A stretch of 64,000 bases of DNA from positions 62,001 to 126,000 of the forward strand of contig JANSXE010000012.1 in NCBI GenBank assembly GCA_024743195.1. Direction: 5' to 3'. This document shows, piece by piece, positions 49,003 to 58,428 of the stretch. The notes under the pieces were generated by a model, which did no database searches, was not told where the DNA came from, and was given only the letters and a program-made list of their open reading frames with translations. A program made the translations under genes and the position numbers. Position 1 is the stretch's first letter. Every line of letters begins with the position of its first letter. This DNA comes from Alphaproteobacteria bacterium. GTDB taxonomy: Bacteria > Pseudomonadota > Alphaproteobacteria > UBA8366 > Aestuariispiraceae.

Positions 49003-49602
49003 TCACGCCCGGCCGGCCGTTTCCGGCGCGTCGTCCCACATTTCGCTCTCGTCGGCGCCGTCCTCTTCGGCTTCGAGCTCCACGTCCTCCGCGTCATAGA
49101 GGGCGTGCGCTTCCTGCTGGGCGGCCGCCCAGTCGAGCAGCGCGTCGGTCATCACCAGCTTCGCCGTCGCGATCTCGGCGAACGGGATTGCGGCGCGCTC
49201 CCCCGTCTCCAGATCCACCGTCACGTCGCCGCCCTCAAGCCCGACCAGCACGCCGCGATAGCGCTTGCGGCCGTCGATCGGGCGGGCGGTTTCCAGTTTC
49301 GCCTCGAAGCCGGCGAAGCGCTCGAAATCGCGCGGGCGCACCAGCGGCCGGTCGATCCCCGGCGAACTGACCTCAAGCGCATAGGCCCCGGCGATCGGAT
49401 CCTCGACATCGAGGATCGCGGAGACCGCACGGCTGATATCCGCGCAATCCTCGACCGTGATCGGCGCCTCGTCCTTGCGGTCGGCCATGATCTGCAGCGT
49501 CGGGCGCTTGGCGCCGCTGTAGCGCACGCGCACGATGTCGTAGCCCATGTCCTCGACAGCGGGCTCGATCAGGGTGCGGATCTGCTGTTCGACCGCCGCC
49601 AT
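49003..49602 (-). CDS. rimP: Ribosome maturation factor RimP
   Basis: The 199-residue protein begins QIRTLIEPAVEDMGYDIVRVRYSGAK and contains YALEVSSPGIDRPLVRPRDFERFAG, the RimP core. The N-terminal domain helps 30S assembly. The C-terminal Sm-like domain is followed by an acidic tail of about 40 residues (EDVELEAEEDGADESEMWDD), a common alphaproteobacterial feature. GGAGGATCG before the ATG is a strong ribosome binding site. It is the first gene of the translation-factor operon. Confidence 0.95.
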   Translation of the reverse strand: MAAVEQQIRTLIEPAVEDMGYDIVRVRYSGAKRPTLQIMADRKDEAPITVEDCADISRAVSAILDVEDPIAGAYALEVSSPGIDRPLVRPRDFERFAGFEAKLETARPIDGRKRYRGVLVGLEGGDVTVDLETGERAAIPFAEIATAKLVMTDALLDWAAAQQEAHALYDAEDVELEAEEDGADESEMWDDAPETAGRA

Positions 49603-49683
49603 CGATCCTCCGTAGCGTCCTAGTCCGTCCTGCGCCGCACCGCCCGCGCCCTATGGCCCGCGCCCTATGGCCCGCGCCCCATA

Positions 49684-49717
49684 CCGAAAACGAAAAAGGG
49701 CGGGCCGCGGCCCACCC
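49684..49717 (-). terminator. Rho-independent terminator after trmB
   Basis: On the minus strand GGGTGGGCC pairs with GGCCCGCCC (one G-U wobble) around a tiny loop (49698-49717), and a T-run TTTTTCGTTTTCGG follows (to 49684). It ends the metK-trmB transcription unit and separates it from the rimP operon, whose promoter is probably in 49603-49690. Confidence 0.85.
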
Positions 49718-49851
49718 CCGTCACCCGCTATCGACCGCGGAAACAGAAAGTCTCGGTCGTATGTAAGGCGCCCCGCCGGGAAACTCAAGAGCGAAGCGCC
49801 GGTCGGGTCGTTCCGGCTCGTTCCGGGTCGCCCCCCGCCAGGACCGGCGGC

Positions 49852-50589
49852 TCAGGCCGCGCGGCGCCGCCGGAAGCGCAGATAGGTGGGCCGCCCGGCG
49901 AGCGCCTTGCGCTCATAGCGGGTCTGCGGCCAGTCCGGCTCCCGCGCGGCCCAGTCGGACGGCCCCTCGTCGAGCCAGTCGAACGCGTCCCGCGCGCCCT
50001 GCGCAACGGTGAGGTGGAACAGCATCCAGCGCAGATAGCCGGGATGGTCGGTCGCGAGCCGCATCAGCGCCCCGGGCTTGAGGACCCGGGCGAAGGCGGG
50101 GATCGTCTCCGGCCCGACGATGCGCCGCGCCCAGTGGCGCCGTTTCGGCCAGGGATCGGGAAACAGGACGAACAGCCGGTCGACCGAGGCCGGCGGCAAC
50201 GCGTCGAGCAGGAGCCGGGCGTCGTCGGCGAACAGCCGGATGCGCCGGCCCAACGCCGGCTCCCCGTCGATCGCCTGCAGCACCTTCGCGACGCCGTTGA
50301 CGAAAGGCTCGCAGCCGATAAGCCCGACCGCGGGATCCGCCCGCGCCTGAACCAGGAGATGTTCGCCGGCGCCGAAGCCGATCTCGAGCCAGACCTGCTC
50401 GACGGGAGCGTCGAACAGTGCGGCCGGATCGGCGATCGGCGCGTCGGCGGCGACCTGGAGCCGCGGCAGCGTCTCCGCTAGGAGGCGCTGCTGGCTGGCT
50501 TTCAGGCCCTTGCCCTTGCGGCGGCCGAAGAACTTCGACGGCCGGCCGGAGCCGCCGGCCCCGGCCTCATGTCCCTCGTCTCCGGCCAT
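49852..50589 (-). CDS. trmB: tRNA (guanine(46)-N7)-methyltransferase
   Basis: The 245-residue enzyme forms m7G46 in tRNA variable loops using SAM. It has the TrmB motif VWLEIGFGAGEHLLVQA near residue 69, the catalytic/binding Asp in RLFVLFPDPWPKRRHWARRIV near residue 142, and FEWLDE-like and APRPKTRYERKALAG-like sequence near the C-terminus (here DWPQTRYERKALAGRP). The basic N-terminus (FFGRRKGKGLKASQQRLL) is usual. It follows metK by 11 nt. Confidence 0.95.
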   Translation of the reverse strand: MAGDEGHEAGAGGSGRPSKFFGRRKGKGLKASQQRLLAETLPRLQVAADAPIADPAALFDAPVEQVWLEIGFGAGEHLLVQARADPAVGLIGCEPFVNGVAKVLQAIDGEPALGRRIRLFADDARLLLDALPPASVDRLFVLFPDPWPKRRHWARRIVGPETIPAFARVLKPGALMRLATDHPGYLRWMLFHLTVAQGARDAFDWLDEGPSDWAAREPDWPQTRYERKALAGRPTYLRFRRRRAA

Positions 50590-50599
50590 ATGCTGGCGG

Positions 50600-51784
50600 T
50601 CAGGTCAGCGCGGCCTTCAGCGCGTCGACGAGATCGGTGCGCTCCCAGGTGAAGTGGCCTTCGTCGGTCGCCTGCCGGCCGAAATGACCGTAGGCGGCGC
50701 TGGGCGCGTAGATCGGGCGCGAGAGGCTGAGATGCTCGCGGATGCCGCGCGGGGAGAGGTCGATCACCTCGGTGATGGCGCCGATCAGCTTGGCGTTGTC
50801 GACCGTACCCGTGCCGTAGGTGTCGACGAAAATCGACAGCGGCTTGGACACGCCGATCGCGTAGGCGAGCTGGATCGTGCACTTTTCCGCCAGGTCGGCC
50901 GCGACGACGTTCTTCGCCACATAGCGCGCGGCGTAGGCGGCCGAGCGGTCGACCTTCGTCGGATCCTTGCCGGAAAAGGCGCCGCCGCCGTGCGGAGCCA
51001 TGCCGCCATAGGTGTCGACGATGATCTTGCGGCCGGTCAGACCGCAATCGCCGTCCGGGCCGCCGATCACGAAGCGGCCGGTGGGGTTCACGTAGAACTC
51101 GTCCTCCGGGCACATCCACCCCTCGGGCAGCACCTCGAGCACGTGCTCGCGCACGATCTCGCGCACCCGATCCTGCTCCAACGCCTCGTCATGCTGGGTC
51201 GAGACGACGACGGAGGTCGTCTTCACCGGACGGCCGTTCTCGTAGAGCAGGGTCACCTGGCTCTTCGAATCGGGGCCGAGGCCGAGCGACGGATCGCCGT
51301 GGCGCGCTTCGGCGAGGCTCTTCAGGATCCGGTGCGAGAAGTGGATCGGCGCCGGCATCAGCGCATCGGTCTCGCGGCAGGCGTAGCCGAACATGATGCC
51401 CTGGTCGCCCGCACCCTCGTCCTTGTTGCCGGCGGCGTCGACGCCCTGGGCGATGTCGGAGCTCTGCGCATGCAGGAAGACGTCGACCTCGGCCGTCTCC
51501 CAATGAAAGCCGTGCTGCTCGTAGCCGATGTCCTTCACCGCCTTGCGCGCGAGCTGTTCGATCTTGTCGCGATGAACCTCGCCGTCGGTCACCAGCGTGC
51601 CCGGGCCGCGCACCTCGCCGGCGATGACGATGCGGTTGGTGGTGGTCAGCGTCTCGCAGGCGACGCGGGCGTTCTCGTCGGCCCCGAGGAAAAGATCGAC
51701 GACCTCGTCCGAAATCCGGTCGCACACCTTGTCCGGGTGGCCTTCGGAAACCGATTCGCTGGTGAACAGATATGACTGGCTCAT
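50600..51784 (-). CDS. metK: S-adenosylmethionine synthetase
   Basis: The 394-residue enzyme makes SAM from methionine and ATP. It starts [30 protein letters not shown], contains [16 protein letters not shown] near residue 125, and [23 protein letters not shown] near residue 260, all diagnostic. SAM feeds the nearby trmB, dcm and MiaB-type reactions. The 211 nt upstream region, 51785-51995, was examined for known SAM riboswitches; none was recognised. The GCGCGAGGGA before the ATG provides a ribosome binding site. Confidence 0.97.
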   Translation of the reverse strand: MSQSYLFTSESVSEGHPDKVCDRISDEVVDLFLGADENARVACETLTTTNRIVIAGEVRGPGTLVTDGEVHRDKIEQLARKAVKDIGYEQHGFHWETAEVDVFLHAQSSDIAQGVDAAGNKDEGAGDQGIMFGYACRETDALMPAPIHFSHRILKSLAEARHGDPSLGLGPDSKSQVTLLYENGRPVKTTSVVVSTQHDEALEQDRVREIVREHVLEVLPEGWMCPEDEFYVNPTGRFVIGGPDGDCGLTGRKIIVDTYGGMAPHGGGAFSGKDPTKVDRSAAYAARYVAKNVVAADLAEKCTIQLAYAIGVSKPLSIFVDTYGTGTVDNAKLIGAITEVIDLSPRGIREHLSLSRPIYAPSAAYGHFGRQATDEGHFTWERTDLVDALKAALT

Positions 51785-51995
51785 TGGCGTCCCTCGCGCA
51801 TTATTGGCGTCTGAGTCCGATCGCCCGACCGCCCGTCGGATCGCGCGTCGTCTTCAGGATGTCCGCGGGGGCGGCCCGCGGAGCCATAGATCGTGAACAG
51901 CACCCGTACGGTGGGAGATTTCGAAGCAGCGGTTTCTGGCAAGCTTTCGCCGCCGCGTCAAGCGCAGGACTTAGCCGGACCGTGAAGAGGCGACG

Positions 51996-52619
51996 CTATT
52001 CCGAATCGTCGGCGTGGGCCATGGCCTTGCAGAGATCGAGGATGCGCTTGCGAACGGACACGTCCTTCACCTTGTAGTAGGCGCGAATGAGCTCCAGCGT
52101 CTCGCGCCGCGCCATCGGATCGGCCTCGCGATAGGGCTCGGGCGGGGCGTCGGAGAGGCCGGCGCGCAGGCGGGGGGACTGGCCCGCCACCTCCGGCGGC
52201 ATGTCCTCGTAGAAGAAGGGGATCGGGACGTCGAGCACCCGGCTCAAATCGTACAGCCGGCTCGCCCCGATCCGGTTTGCGCCGCGCTCGTACTTCTGAA
52301 CCTGCTGGAAGGTCAGGCCCAGCAATTCGCCGAGTTTCTCCTGGCTCATCCCCAGGATCGTGCGGCGCAGGCGCACGCGGCCGCCGACATGGATGTCGAT
52401 CGGATTGGGCACGCCCGGCCGCCCGGCGGAGATGCGCGCAGGCGCCGCGGCGGGCGCCGCCGCCCCTGTTTTGGCCGCGGCGCGCTTGGCCTGAGCGCGC
52501 TTAGCCTCCGTCGGGCTCTCTGCGGTCCCTTTGGCGGTCCCTTTGGCGGCCCCTTTGGCGGCCCCTTTGGCGGCGGGGCGCCGCGCCGTCGGGCCCTTGC
52601 CGCTCGCCCGCTTGGCCAT
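51996..52619 (-). CDS. XRE-family helix-turn-helix regulator with a repetitive KGAA/KGTA N-terminus
   Basis: The 207-residue protein starts at the ATG at 52619. The conserved C-terminal 130 residues have an HTH domain: VGGRVRLRRTILGMSQEKLGELLGLTFQQVQKYERGANRIGASRLYDLSRVLDVPIPFF, the usual alphaproteobacterial type found between lnt and metK. The N-terminal 75 residues are a Lys- and Ala-rich low-complexity arm including four 12 bp repeats (52521-52575) coding KGAA and KGTA. Such arms often bind DNA non-specifically. It could regulate metK or the neighbouring lnt. The N-terminal length is variable between species. Confidence 0.85.
   Translation of the reverse strand: MAKRASGKGPTARRPAAKGAAKGAAKGTAKGTAESPTEAKRAQAKRAAAKTGAAAPAAAPARISAGRPGVPNPIDIHVGGRVRLRRTILGMSQEKLGELLGLTFQQVQKYERGANRIGASRLYDLSRVLDVPIPFFYEDMPPEVAGQSPRLRAGLSDAPPEPYREADPMARRETLELIRAYYKVKDVSVRKRILDLCKAMAHADDSE
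52521..52575. repeat. Four 12 bp in-frame repeats in the XRE regulator gene
   Basis: CCCTTTGGCGGT or CCCTTTGGCGGC repeats four times in a row and encodes KGTA/KGAA units. Changes in copy number keep the frame and alter the length of the basic arm. Confidence 0.8.
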
Positions 52620-52706
52620 CGCGTCGCGTCCTTTCCGTTCTGGGGCGGGCCCGATCCGCAGCGCGACCCGCCTTTCCCCAAAGCTAGACATACGCATGTA
52701 TGCCGG

Positions 52707-54335
52707 TCAAGAGTCGCCTTCAACGAAGGGTCGCATCCCGTCCCTTTTGCTACAACGCCTATGGGCCGTCCCGGCGGCCAGCGCGACCGCGGCCAGCAAC
52801 AGCGCGAACGGCGCGTCGCCGAGCCGCGCGTAAGGCGGCGGCCCCGCCAGCGCGGGGGGCAGGCGCATGTCGAACCGGCCGCTCGCCCCCAGCGGCAGGC
52901 GCGCGATCTCCCGGCCCCAGCCGTCGAAGGCGGCCGAGATCCCGGTGTTGGCCGCGCGCACCAGCGGAAGCCCCTGTTCGACCGCGCGCAGACGCGCATG
53001 CTGCAGGTGTTGATAGGGTCCCGCCGTGCGGCCGTACCAGGCGTCGTTCGTCAGATTCAACAGCCAGCCGGGCCGCGGCCCGTCGCGCGCGACGACGCCG
53101 GCCGGAAAGATCGTCTCGTAGCAGATCAGCGGCGAGACAGGCGGCAGGCCGTCGAGCGTCAGCGTTCGCGGCCCGGGGCCCGGCGCATAGTCGGTCGCCC
53201 CCTCTACGACCTTCTGGAAGGGCAGGAAGCGCTTCAAGGGCACGTATTCGCCGAACGGAACCAGATGATGCTTGTCGTAGGTCGCGCGCACCGCGCCCGT
53301 CGGGTCGATCGCGACCAGCGCATTGCGCAGGCTTGGCGGGTCCGCGGTGCGCCGCGGCGCGCCGGTCAGCAGGAGGCCGTCCGGCGGCAGGACCGCCGCG
53401 ATCGCCGCGCGCGCGGGCGCGGTCTCCTCGATGAAGAAGGCGGCGGCGGTCTCCGGCCAGATCACGGTCTCGACCCAGGCCGGCCGCTCGACCAGGCTGA
53501 GCTCGAGATGGCGGTCGAAGTTGCGCCGCGCGTAGCGCCGCGGCCACTTCTCACGCTGCGGGATACCAGCCTGGACAACCCGCAGCCCCGGTCCGTCCGC
53601 CGGTTCCAGCATGGCGGGCGCACCGTCGAGCCGCGCGGCGCCGTAGCCGGCGACAGCGGCCGGGATCAACGCCGCCGCCGCCAGCAGCGCGAGGGCCCGG
53701 CGCGCCGTCCCGCCGTAGCTCGCCGCCGCCGCAAGCGCCGCGGAGACAAGCGCGAGCAGCCCCAGCCCGAAGACGCCGACCAGCGCCGCCCCTTGCGAAA
53801 GCCAGGCGCTCTCCGCCCAGGCGTAGCCCCAGACGTTCCAGGGGAAGCCGGTCAGCAACTGGCCGCGCAGCCAATCCGCGGCCGCGAAGGCCGCGGCCAG
53901 CGCCAGCGCGCGCGGCAGGCCGGCCGCGAGCGTCCGCGCGCCGAGCGCCGCCAGCCCATAATAGACCGCCATCGCCGCCGGCAAGCCGACGGCGGCGAAA
54001 GGCACCATCCACCAGAGCCGATCGGAGAACACCAGCAGGGCGTTCGCGATCCAGTACCAACCGACCGTGAAATAGCCGAAGGCGAACCACCAGCCGGCGC
54101 CGAAGGCGGCGCGTCGCCCCCCGCCGGCATGCGCGTCGGCGCCGTCCAGAACCCGCAGCAGCACCCAGAAGGCGGGGAACAGCGCCGGCCAGACTCCGAC
54201 CGGCGGCAGGGCCAGCGTCGCCCCGGCGCCGGCCAGGACCAGCGCGCCCCGGCGGCGCCAGCCGCCGAGCGCCGTCAGCCGCGCGCCCGCACGGTCGAGC
54301 CGATCGCGCAGCCGATCCAAAGGGCCCGGCCTCAT
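52707..54335 (-). CDS. lnt: Apolipoprotein N-acyltransferase
   Basis: The 542-residue inner-membrane enzyme adds the third acyl chain to lipoproteins. It has about six N-terminal helices (residues 20-210) and a C-terminal nitrilase domain with the catalytic triad: Glu in WPETAAAFF near residue 307, Lys in KHHLVPFGEYVPLKRFL near residue 370, and Cys in SPLICYETIFP near residue 405. The motif RAVEQGLPLVRAANTGISA near residue 470 is standard. It is 12 nt downstream of corC and separated from the HTH gene by 87 nt. Confidence 0.95.
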   Translation of the reverse strand: MRPGPLDRLRDRLDRAGARLTALGGWRRRGALVLAGAGATLALPPVGVWPALFPAFWVLLRVLDGADAHAGGGRRAAFGAGWWFAFGYFTVGWYWIANALLVFSDRLWWMVPFAAVGLPAAMAVYYGLAALGARTLAAGLPRALALAAAFAAADWLRGQLLTGFPWNVWGYAWAESAWLSQGAALVGVFGLGLLALVSAALAAAASYGGTARRALALLAAAALIPAAVAGYGAARLDGAPAMLEPADGPGLRVVQAGIPQREKWPRRYARRNFDRHLELSLVERPAWVETVIWPETAAAFFIEETAPARAAIAAVLPPDGLLLTGAPRRTADPPSLRNALVAIDPTGAVRATYDKHHLVPFGEYVPLKRFLPFQKVVEGATDYAPGPGPRTLTLDGLPPVSPLICYETIFPAGVVARDGPRPGWLLNLTNDAWYGRTAGPYQHLQHARLRAVEQGLPLVRAANTGISAAFDGWGREIARLPLGASGRFDMRLPPALAGPPPYARLGDAPFALLLAAVALAAGTAHRRCSKRDGMRPFVEGDS

Positions 54336-54346
54336 CCTGCGGGCGC

Positions 54347-55318
54347 TCAGGCGTCGTGCAGAAGCGGCGGGTTGCGCAGGCGCAGCCGCTTGATGCGGCG
54401 CGGGTCGGCCTCCAAGACCTCGAACTCGACGCCCGAGGGAGGGTGAACGACCAGTTCGCCGCGCACCGGCACGCGGCCGGCCAGCGTGAAGACGAGCCCG
54501 CCGAGCGTGTCGATGTCCTCCTCGCGCTCCTCCTCGCTCAGGAGCGCGCCCACGCGTTCCTCCAGATCCTCGATCGGCAGCCGCGCGTCGGCGATGTAGG
54601 AGCCGTCGGGCTTGCGTTCGATCTTGGGTCCGGAATCGACGTCGTGCTCGTCCTCGATCTCGCCGACGATCTCTTCGACCAAATCCTCGATCGTCACCAG
54701 CCCGTCGATGCCGCCGTACTCGTCGACTACAAGCGCCATGTGCAGCCGATCCATGCGCATCTGGAGCAGCAGGTCGAGCACGCGCATGCTGGGCGCGACG
54801 AACAGCACCTTGCGCATCACCGTCATCAGGTCGAAGCGCGCCGGCTCCGGATCGACGGTCGCGGCCAGCACGTCCTTGATGTGGACCATGCCGATCACGT
54901 CGTCGAGGCCGTCGCGGTGGATCGGATAGCGCGAATGCGGTTGGCGCGAGGTCAGCCGGATCACCTCGTCGAGCGGCGTGTCGACGGCGACCGAGACGAT
55001 GTCGGCGCGCGGCACCATGACGTCATAGGCCGTCATCTCGCCGATATTCAGGATGTTGTGGATCAGCGCGCGCTCGTCCGGGTCGATCGGCGTCGCCCGG
55101 TCGTCATGCTCTTCGAGCAGTTCCTCGAAGCTGTCGCGCAGATTTGAGTCCCCGTTTCGGCCGAGCAGCGCGCGCAGGAATCCGCGCAGCGCGCCCGGCT
55201 TTCGAGAACTAGGGTCTCCAGCGCCTGTCGAGCCGTTGGGCGCGGCTCCGCCGCCGTTCGAAGGCGCGCCCGGGCCGCCGGAAGCGGCGCCCGGGCCGGT
55301 CGTCGATGCATCAGCCAT
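54347..55318 (-). CDS. corC: CBS-domain protein CorC/HlyC family
   Basis: The ATG at 55318 gives 323 residues, whose first 40 are a Gly-, Ala-, Ser- and Pro-rich disordered tail. Two CBS domains follow (residues 90-210: YDVMVPRADIVSVAVDT and MDRLHMALVVDEYGGIDGLVTIEDLVEEIVGEIEDE), then the CorC/HlyC domain with IDTLGGLVFTLAGRVPVRGE. It is associated with Mg/Co efflux in enteric bacteria and often lies between ybeY and lnt. It lacks the N-terminal DUF21 membrane domain, so it is cytoplasmic. It begins 5 nt after ybeY. Confidence 0.93.
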   Translation of the reverse strand: MADASTTGPGAASGGPGAPSNGGGAAPNGSTGAGDPSSRKPGALRGFLRALLGRNGDSNLRDSFEELLEEHDDRATPIDPDERALIHNILNIGEMTAYDVMVPRADIVSVAVDTPLDEVIRLTSRQPHSRYPIHRDGLDDVIGMVHIKDVLAATVDPEPARFDLMTVMRKVLFVAPSMRVLDLLLQMRMDRLHMALVVDEYGGIDGLVTIEDLVEEIVGEIEDEHDVDSGPKIERKPDGSYIADARLPIEDLEERVGALLSEEEREEDIDTLGGLVFTLAGRVPVRGELVVHPPSGVEFEVLEADPRRIKRLRLRNPPLLHDA

Positions 55319-55323
55319 CGGGG

Positions 55324-55875
55324 TTAAGCGGTCTCCTCCGCATAAGGGTCGGCAATGCCGAATTGCTTCTTCAGGACGGCGCGCTCCCAGGCTTCCATCC
55401 GGGAGGCGTCGTCCTCGGTCTCGTGATCCATACCCATTAAGTGCAGCATACCGTGGACGACAAGATGAGTCGCGTGGTCCCGCGCGGTTTTTCCCTGCGC
55501 TTCGGCCTCGCGCGCCACCGTCTCCCAGGCGAGCGCCATGTCGCCGACGAAGGCCAGCTCCCCCTCCGACGACGCATCGCCGTTCTCGAAGGAGAGCACG
55601 TTGGTCGGCTTGTCGATCCCGCGATAGTCCCGGTTGAGCCGCTGCAGCGTCGCGTCGTCGGCCAGCAGCACGCACACGGCGGCCGGCGGCGGCGCCGTTT
55701 CCGGGCGCGCGTCCCGATGGACGGCGCCATAGGCCGCCTGCGCCGCCCGTCGGGCGACGTCTTCTGCCCAGTCCGGCCAATCCGCGCTGTCGCGCAGGAC
55801 GTCGACCTCAAGCGCGGGGTCGGGCGGCGCCTCGGGGGCGCCGTGTCGGGCCGGCGCGGCGGGGGCGGCGCTCAT
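55324..55875 (-). CDS. ybeY: Endoribonuclease YbeY
   Basis: The 183-residue enzyme has the zinc-binding triad in HATHLVVHGMLHLMGMDHE near residue 136 (HxxxHxxxxxH). It is a single-strand-specific RNase needed for 16S rRNA 3'-end maturation and 70S quality control. The N-terminal alanine- and proline-rich tail is variable. The ATG overlaps the phoH stop by 4 nt (ATGA), so translation is coupled. Confidence 0.96.
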   Translation of the reverse strand: MSAAPAAPARHGAPEAPPDPALEVDVLRDSADWPDWAEDVARRAAQAAYGAVHRDARPETAPPPAAVCVLLADDATLQRLNRDYRGIDKPTNVLSFENGDASSEGELAFVGDMALAWETVAREAEAQGKTARDHATHLVVHGMLHLMGMDHETEDDASRMEAWERAVLKKQFGIADPYAEETA

Positions 55876-56888
55876 GACGCTTTCCCTCCGGCTTGGCCGG
55901 CCGCGGCGTCATAGGCCTCGACGATCTTCGCGACCAGGGGGTGGCGCACCACGTCGCGGGCGTCGAAGCGCACGAAGTCGACGCCGGCCACGCCGCTCAG
56001 CGTATCGACCGCGTCGCGCAGGCCCGACTTCTGACCCGCGGGCAGGTCGATCTGGCTCAGATCGCCGGTCACGATCATCCGGCTGTTCTCGCCGAGTCGG
56101 GTCAGGAACATCTTCATCTGCATGGGCGAGGTGTTCTGCCCCTCGTCCAGCAGCACGAACGCGTTCTTCAGGGTGCGCCCGCGCATGAAGGCGAGCGGCG
56201 CGATCTCGATCTCGCCGGACTCGATCTTCCGCGCCACCTGGTCGGCCGGCAGCGTGTCGTAGAGCGCGTCGTAGATCGGCCGCAGATAGGGGTCGATCTT
56301 CTCCTTCACGTCGCCGGGCAGGAAGCCGAGCCGCTCGCCCGCCTCGACCGCGGGCCGGGTCAGCACGATGCGCTCGACCTGATTGTTCAGATACATCGCG
56401 ACCGCGACGCAGACCGCCAGATAGGTCTTGCCCGTGCCCGCCGGCCCCAGCCCGAACACCAGATCGTTGGTGCGGATCGCCTCGATATAGCGCGACTGGG
56501 TCGGCGTTCGCGGGCTGATCTGGCGCCGGCGGGTGCGGATGATCGGCTCCTGCTCGCCGAACAGGTTGGTCGGCTGACTGGCCATGCGCACGGCGGCGTC
56601 GACGTCGGCGGCGTCGACCGGCTGGCCGCCCTTGAGCCGCTGATAGAGGCGCGAAAGCGCTTGCCGGGCGATGTCGGCGGACTCCTCCGGCCCTTCGATC
56701 GCCAAGCGGTTGCCGCGGTTGATCAGCGAGACGCCGGTCGATTGCTCGATGCGCACGAGATGCTTGTCGTGCTCGCCGAACAGTTCGGGCAGCAGGCGGT
56801 TGTCGTCGAACTGAAGGAAGATCGGCGCGCCGGCGCTTGCGCGGGACCGCCCGGAGGTCGCGGGGGCGGAGGGGGGCGATGCGCTCAA
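55872..56888 (-). CDS. phoH: PhoH family ATPase
   Basis: The start is TTG at 56888, which overlaps the miaB stop as TTGA and has AAAGGAG 7 nt upstream; no ATG is suitable. The 338-residue protein has the PhoH domain with Walker [16 protein letters not shown] near residue 146 and Walker [25 protein letters not shown] near residue 245. It has the KH-like N-terminal module (residues 30-110) usual for YbeZ-type proteins. It is thought to cooperate with YbeY in RNA quality control as the gene order suggests. Confidence 0.95.
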   Translation of the reverse strand: MSASPPSAPATSGRSRASAGAPIFLQFDDNRLLPELFGEHDKHLVRIEQSTGVSLINRGNRLAIEGPEESADIARQALSRLYQRLKGGQPVDAADVDAAVRMASQPTNLFGEQEPIIRTRRRQISPRTPTQSRYIEAIRTNDLVFGLGPAGTGKTYLAVCVAVAMYLNNQVERIVLTRPAVEAGERLGFLPGDVKEKIDPYLRPIYDALYDTLPADQVARKIESGEIEIAPLAFMRGRTLKNAFVLLDEGQNTSPMQMKMFLTRLGENSRMIVTGDLSQIDLPAGQKSGLRDAVDTLSGVAGVDFVRFDARDVVRHPLVAKIVEAYDAAAGQAGGKAS

Positions 56889-58285
56889 GCGACGCTCCTT
56901 TCGGGTTCGGGGGGCGCGGCGGGCGCGCCGAACAGGCTGTGCGCGCGCAGATCGTCGATGCGGCAATCCAGGATGCGGCCGATCAGGCTTTCCGGCCCAT
57001 CGATATGCACCGGCTGCAGATAGGGCGAGCGGCCGACGAGTTGGCCGGGCTTGCGGCCCGGCTTCTCGATCAGCACGGGCAGCACCCGGCCGACGCTCGC
57101 GCGGTTGAAGGCCTCCTGCTGGGCGGCCAGCAATTGCTGCAGCCCGGCGAGGCGCGCATCCATCACGTCCTCGGGAACCTGCGCCTCGGCCAGCGCCGCC
57201 GGGGTGCCCGGCCGCGGCGAATACTTGAAGGAGAAGGCGCCCGCGAAGCCGACCGCATCCACCAGCTTCAGCGTCGCGGCGAACTCCGCGTCCGTTTCGC
57301 CCGGGAAGCCGACGATGAAGTCGCTGGTCAGCGCGATGTCGGGCCGGGCGGCGCGCAGCCTGTCGACAAGCCGCAGATAGTCGGCCGCCGTGTGCTTGCG
57401 GTTCATCGCCTCCAGAATGCGGTCGGAGCCGCTCTGCACCGGCAGATGCAGGTAGGGGGCGAGCGCCGGGACGTCGCGGTGCGCCGCGATCAGCTCGTCG
57501 TCCAGATCGCGCGGGTGACTGGTCGTGTAGCGGATGCGCGCGATTCCGTCGATCTCCGCCAGCGCCCGCGCGAGCCGGCCCAGGCCCCATTCGCGCCCGT
57601 CCGGCCCCTCTCCGTGATAGGCGTTGACGTTCTGGCCGAGCAGCGTGAGTTCGCGCACGCCGCCGGCGGCGAGCCGGCGCGCCTCCGCCAGCACCGAGGC
57701 GACCGGCCGCGAGGCCTCGGCCCCGCGCGTATAGGGCACCACACAGAAGGTGCAGAATTTGTCGCAGCCCTCCTGCACGGTCAGGAACGCGGCCACGCCT
57801 TGCGCGCTGCGCGCCTCCGGCAGGTGATCGAACTTGTCCTCGACCGGGAAGTCGGTGTCGACCAGCCGCGCGCGGCCGGCCGCGCCCTCCGCCCGGTCCA
57901 CCTTGGCCAGCATCTCCGGCAGGCGGTGATAGGTCTGCGGGCCGAACACCATGTCGACCATCGGCGCCCGGCGGAGGATCTCCTCGCCCTCCGCCTGGGC
58001 GACGCAGCCGGCGACGGCGACGACCATGCGCCCGCCCTCGGCCTGCTTCGCCTGCTTGGCGGCGCGCAGGCGGCCCAGGTCGGAATAGACCTTCTCCGCC
58101 GCCTTCTCGCGGATATGGCAGGTGTTGAGGATCACCATGTCGGCCCCATCGGCCGCGTCGACCGGCGCGAATCCCAGCGGCGCGAGCGCATCCGCCATGC
58201 GCTCGCTGTCATAGACGTTCATCTGACAGCCGTAGGTCTTGATGAAAAGCCGCTTCTTTGGAGACCGCTCGCCGTCTCGCGTCAT
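56885..58285 (-). CDS. miaB: tRNA-2-methylthio-N6-dimethylallyladenosine synthase MiaB
   Basis: The 466-residue radical-SAM enzyme adds the methylthio group to i6A37 of tRNA. The N-terminal MTTase domain begins [24 protein letters not shown]. The radical-SAM cluster is in [17 protein letters not shown] near residue 172 (CxxxCxxC). The C-terminal TRAM domain (about residues 405-455) follows. The N-terminal cluster cysteines (Cys 20, Cys near 55 and Cys near 93) are present. The stop overlaps phoH by 4 nt. Confidence 0.97.
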   Translation of the reverse strand: MTRDGERSPKKRLFIKTYGCQMNVYDSERMADALAPLGFAPVDAADGADMVILNTCHIREKAAEKVYSDLGRLRAAKQAKQAEGGRMVVAVAGCVAQAEGEEILRRAPMVDMVFGPQTYHRLPEMLAKVDRAEGAAGRARLVDTDFPVEDKFDHLPEARSAQGVAAFLTVQEGCDKFCTFCVVPYTRGAEASRPVASVLAEARRLAAGGVRELTLLGQNVNAYHGEGPDGREWGLGRLARALAEIDGIARIRYTTSHPRDLDDELIAAHRDVPALAPYLHLPVQSGSDRILEAMNRKHTAADYLRLVDRLRAARPDIALTSDFIVGFPGETDAEFAATLKLVDAVGFAGAFSFKYSPRPGTPAALAEAQVPEDVMDARLAGLQQLLAAQQEAFNRASVGRVLPVLIEKPGRKPGQLVGRSPYLQPVHIDGPESLIGRILDCRIDDLRAHSLFGAPAAPPEPERSVA

Positions 58286-58428
58286 CGCCCGCCGCCTCGC
58301 GCTTGGGTTCGCCTGCGGCCGGCCGCGCAGGGGCCCTCACGGCCCGAGGCCTTGGTCGCTCCCGCTTCTTTGCAGTCCGTCCGCGTCAATCGGCCGCTCC
58401 GACACCACAGCACGCGATGAGAGTCAAG

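Noticed and set aside
51785-51995. Possible SAM-responsive riboswitch in front of metK
   Set aside because: The region was read on the minus strand for the SAM-II and SAM/SAH motifs known from alphaproteobacteria; neither core was recognised.
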